Shown: one piece after another, positions 59,886 through 64,000 of the stretch | Layout: every line of letters begins with the position of its first letter | Numbering within the stretch: position 1 is the first letter of the stretch | Assembly: GCA_039621445.1 (NCBI GenBank) | Contig: CP154957.1 | Location: 17,244,595 to 17,308,594, forward strand | DNA from: Euglena gracilis | Taxonomy: Eukaryota; Euglenida; Euglenophyceae; Euglenales | Length of the DNA: 64,000 nt | Direction of reading: 5' to 3' | Translations under genes and position numbers: made by a program | The notes under the pieces: generated by a model | Seen by the model: the letters and a program-made list of their open reading frames with translations, nothing else | Database searches by the model: none | What the model was told of the DNA's origin: nothing

Positions 59886-60764
59886 GCATCCATTGGCTCA
59901 CAACCGAGCCAAAATGACCACAAAAGCCCCAAAGAGCAACCAAAGGACCTAAAAAAGCTTCAAATAACCTTAAATAGCCCAAAAATGCCAACAATATCCA
60001 CAAAAGTTTCACAAAAATCCACAAAAATATCCAAAATCACCAAAATGGCACAAAATGACCAAAAATGCCATAACAATGTTCATATTGACCCAAATTAGCC
60101 CAATATTTGCCCAAATCAATGCAAAATAGCCCAAATTAGCAAAAAAAAAATTTGCCAAAAAGCCAAGATGGATGTAATGGGAGGCTGGGAGGCAACATAG
60201 AGCTTAATGTGTGCGAAAGTACATATCTAGATTGTACATAAATATTGCTGTGGAGGTTCGACATGGAAATCCAACCAAAGGGTGTGTACAAAATTGCGTT
60301 ACCGCCACGGGGGGGGGGGACAGGGGCGGGAGGCTCCATGGAGCTCCAGGAGGCACCTCGGGTAAGCACCTCCTATGGCGGCTCCCGAGGATGATCCAGA
60401 GTCTCCAGCGGCTCAGGTACCAGCCTCCCTTGAGCCTCCCTTAAAAAGGAGAAGGACCCCAAAACTCCCAACACCTCCTTCCATATCATCCCCCCCACCC
60501 CCTCCCCTCCCCTGCTCCCCAATAACAACATCCTTTTGTGTGGACAAAGTTTGGCGGACAAGGCGTAAATAGCAAACGGGTAAACGGTAAAAGCAAAATC
60601 AGGCGGACATGGCGTTTTTGTGGCGAATGGATAAATGTTTCAACCAATTCTGCAATTGGCGGACATGGCGTAAATAGAAAACGGGCAAACGTGATTTGTG
60701 TGCGTAAATATATAGCGGATGCAGAGGTGGAGGGTCGAACATGGCCTGTGTACAAAATTGGTTA

Positions 60765-60895
60765 CCTGCCGGAGGCTCCAGGGAGGCTCCAGGAGGCACC
60801 TCGGGTAACAAGCCTCCAGGGAGGCTCACGAGAGGGAGGATCCAGGGAGGCTCCAGGGAGGCTCCTGGAGCCTCCCTTGAGGCTCCAGGTAACCA
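60765..60895. repeat. Second GGAGGCTCCAGGGAGG cluster
   Basis: Same unit as 59,040-59,250, again with GGTTACCTG and GGTAACCA spacers. Confidence 0.85.
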
Positions 60896-63800
60896 AAAGT
60901 GAGGATTCCAAATTTTCTGGGACCCCAATCAAAGGGCTGGATACTACGCCAAATTGTTGGAAAATCCCTGATTCTTCTGTAGAAATAATGGCACCAGGCT
61001 TCTTTTGAAGACCCCGGGGGGGGGGGGGGCACCCACCCAGCCCATCGCAGGACCCCCCCCGGGGACCCCGCCCAAAGTTTGGGCCGTCTGAAGCCATTTC
61101 CCACTTCGCGCTCCTCCCGCTACTCCCGCTTCGTGCCGGGAGTACCCATAGCCAGGCCTCTGGAACCGGCCCCGGGGGGTGCCTTCAAATACACTGCCCT
61201 CCCGGGGGGAGGCGAGAGGTTAAACTGGGGGGGGGGGGGGGGGGGGGACCCCCTGGGTTAAAAGAGTGGCCCAGACACATATAAACATATGAATGTTTTT
61301 GCACTCCCCATCAGAGATGTCCTGGAAAAATGTGTGGTATGGAAGGCCTTCTCCAGTACAGGATTCGGATTTGGGTTGATTGTTGGGGATAGGTTTGGGG
61401 TTAGACTTTATGCAAATTAACCTAGATTAACCCAAAATTAGGCCAAATTTATAAACATAAATAAAACCCCCTGGGCCGATCGAGCAAAAATCCAAAAAAA
61501 AGACACCCCAAAGACACACCCCCCCCCCCCCCCCCCCTGAAGCGGTGAGACTTTTCCCTGAAAAATCACCAAAAACCTCAATTTCAGACAAGCAAATGAT
61601 TAATTTCATTTTTTTTAGGATTTTTGAGTTCCAAAAAAAATTGAAACAATTTACATACAGCGCAAAGCGCCAAAGGAAAAATTTTAGTGTTTAAAGAAAC
61701 CTGGAAAATGACGCTTTTTTCGGGCCAGGGTCGGTCAAGAAAGAATGCAAAATAAGTCCACCCTGTGGGGGTTTCCAGCAACAGACCCAAAAAGAAGGAC
61801 CTGGGTCTTATTTTTGGGGGGTTTAATGTTTGGAAGCTCCCAAAATCATAATTCCTTGTGTGCCACAGTTGTAAGCCACAAAAAGCTTTTCCACGTACTG
61901 GGTAGACAAAAATTGCTGTAAAAATTTTTACGGTGAAATATATATGGTGATTTTTTGGTTTTGAAACAAAGATTGTGGTGAAATTCGGCATTTAAGCACT
62001 CCTTAATACTTTTTTGCCATATATCACGTGGTTTTTTCCATGCTTCTTATTGAGAAACAAAACCTAGCTATTTTGCCTCAAAAATCTATGTGTGTCAAGG
62101 GTCAATATTTTGCCAGTATTTGTGCATTTTTTGTCATTTTCGGGCATTTTAGACCATTTCCCAGCCATTTTTTATCATCTTCGACTGTGGGCTGAAGCTC
62201 CACGGAAGAGGGTGTGGGAAGTCGACACCAGTTGAAAATTACAGTAAAAATAATTATGGAAAATTTTGGGTACTTAACCAAAATTTTTGTCTGCCGTAAT
62301 TTTTGCCCACCCTGTGCATGGAAGGATGCTCATGAGCGGTCATGAAAACCCTTGAGTGACACTCAAGAATGCTCAACCTTAGCCCCCAAATTCCTTCGGG
62401 AAGCCACCGTCTCAATTTTTTAAAAATGTTCTTCGGCAACAAAGGCGGTGCAAGGATACACTGGACACTGGGGATCGATCTTCATGAGTTATGCGGGGCA
62501 GCAGGGAACAAGAGGACGGGGATGCGATCCAGCCAAAGCCCACCCGTCGCAGGAAACAGAACTTTCCGGACCATTCCGAGCGCACTGCAACGACACAACA
62601 GTATCCGAGCCGTCGGACTGACTGTGAACGCTCTGCTGGATATTTTTGGGGGGTGCCTTCAAAAACCAGCCGAATGGGCGACAAAATGTTAACACCTTCC
62701 GAGGGATGATATGCATCTAAACAGCTGTATTTTCTTTCTGCTGTTTTTTTTTCTTTGCTCTGCATGATGGTGATGCTGAAATTTGGAAAGCGCTTTGGAA
62801 CTGCAGACTGGATTTCTGTTTTCATTTGGGGAATAGAATTGGGGCAGAAACCCGTTTGGGATATAAACGCAAACGTTGCTTATTTCTGGTTGTCATGAGA
62901 CGAAGGACACTTTCATACACGCACCTGGCATCCTGGCGATTGGCCAGGTCCACGAGTGAAGGTAAAGCTGGGGGCCAACCTCAAGGGGCCAAGTAAGCAC
63001 GTTAAGTATTCCAGTGGGACAAATAAACCAAAAAGCCTAAAAAATGCCAAGATTTCATTGTAAGGCCCAAGGCCTTGAGACCAGGGGGGTCAATCGCTGA
63101 AAGGGGAGTAGTTCGGCAAACTGACATTGGATGGGAAACCGTTCAGCGGACGTCAGAGGCGGGTGGGCTGGAACCGGTCATATATAATGCACCTCGGTGG
63201 ACCTCGCTGCCCATATGGGATTCAAGGGGCTGTACCGGGTGCTGCAGGGCGGAGTCCCACCCAGATCCGGTGGTCTGTCAGGAGGGTGGGGCATTAAAGG
63301 CATTGGCTGCAGCAGCATTGCTGGGCGAGTGTCTTCGGGTTAGGATGAATGAATAAAAAATCGAAAACAATTGAAAACGTCAAAGAAAAAGTCTCTGGCA
63401 CAAGGAAATATGCAAAAAAAATCGGGAATTTCAGTGATACAATTCATTTCGATACATAATCTGCTGTCCAAGAAGTGTTGTTGGCACAAAGGGTGTGACA
63501 ACAACACAAACGTTCCAACTTAACAGTATGGCATTTAGACTTCCAAAATCGACTCATGGGGTTTTATTATGTTTGGAAGTTGCTTGTATTTAGAATTCGC
63601 TGATATATTCTGTTTTTGTACCCGTTTGATGAAAATTCCGTCATAGCATGTAGTATGGGGGTTGCTTGCTTAAATTCTGTGGTCGGCCAAAAGGTTGTTT
63701 ATAATTGGGGGTTGCTTATTGCGAAAGTGCGCTTATCTTAGGAGCAGAGGTTTGTCAGGAGTTTGTTAGAAGGGGGTCCGGTCTCACCCCAGGGGGTGTG

Positions 63801-64000
63801 GGATAACCCTCAAAATAAGTGTCAAAAATAAGTGGGAATAAGCGCTAAATGAGCGGGAAAACAAGTAAAAAATAAGCGGGAAAAAATATGCAATTTGTGG
63901 TGACACCTGGAGCGAATGCTTTATCAGCCATCTTCATTTTTGGCCACTTTGGGTCCTTTTGGGTCATTTCTGGCCAGGTGTCAGCCACTATGCTTCCTCC
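60896..64000. other. No gene recognised
   Basis: C/G homopolymer palindromes at 61,010-61,250 and 61,518-61,540. 61,600-61,830 resembles 53,330-53,440 (GGGTCTTATTTTTGGGGGG, TTTCCAGCAACAGACCC). An open plus frame at 63,075-63,356 has no recognised motif. Confidence 0.45.

Noticed and set aside
59448-60098. 216-codon open frame rich in Ser-Ile-Cys-Leu
   Set aside because: Tracks the CATCTTGTCCAG tandem repeat; open in other frames too.
63075-63356. 93-codon plus frame near the window end as a gene or retroelement tail
   Set aside because: No motif recognised and only one copy in the window; cannot be supported.

Overview
Nuclear DNA of a eukaryotic microbe. Exons are short and GC-rich, and sit in long introns and intergenic DNA full of microsatellites, G/C homopolymer palindromes and inverted repeats. 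No bacterial-style operon, rRNA gene or intact tRNA was found. Both recognisable genes are on the minus strand and are paralogues of one another: GAF-domain hybrid histidine kinases ending in two receiver domains. Copy A lies at about 15.9-23.4 kb and copy B at about 39.4-55.1 kb. The two were aligned by eye, exon by exon, and most exon limits below rest on that comparison.

Domain order in both copies is GAF, DHp (H-box with [10 protein letters not shown] or [10 protein letters not shown]), HATPase_c (N, G1 and G2 boxes), a degenerate receiver lacking the phospho-acceptor Asp, and a second receiver that keeps it (AILDLQMP) and the C-terminal Lys (LQKP or IQKP). They would act as sensor kinases of a phosphorelay. 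The signal sensed is unknown.

The most notable feature is the introns. Several positions shared by A and B are ordinary GT-AG introns. Others, mostly present in one copy only, are DNA-transposon-like elements of 75-479 bp with terminal inverted repeats beginning CA(G/T), usually flanked by 8-bp duplications, sitting inside codons of otherwise continuous exons. No GT-AG pair restores the frame in these. Removing the element plus one target copy (cut 3 nt before the leading CAG and 5 nt after the closing CTG) restores the frame and the alignment to the paralogue in each case. This geometry matches what I recall of the nonconventional introns of euglenids (CAG at +4 to +6, CTG at -8 to -6). Related elements with exact 8-bp duplications also lie outside exons, so the window seems to show mobile elements becoming introns. 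I therefore favour a euglenid or other euglenozoan host; this is an inference.

Layout: 1-10.1 kb, no recognised gene, one free element at 3.5 kb; 10.2-10.5 kb, a possible C-terminal exon and telomere-like repeats; 11.2-13.85 kb, a 2.6-kb terminal-inverted-repeat element packed with short GC palindromes; 15.9-23.4 kb, kinase A; 23.4-37.6 kb, no recognised gene, large hexanucleotide satellite; 37.6-38.8 kb, possible further exons; 39.4-55.1 kb, kinase B, with a 1.2-kb pentanucleotide satellite in one intron; 55.1-64 kb, no recognised gene, palindromes, tandem repeats and a tRNA-derived remnant.
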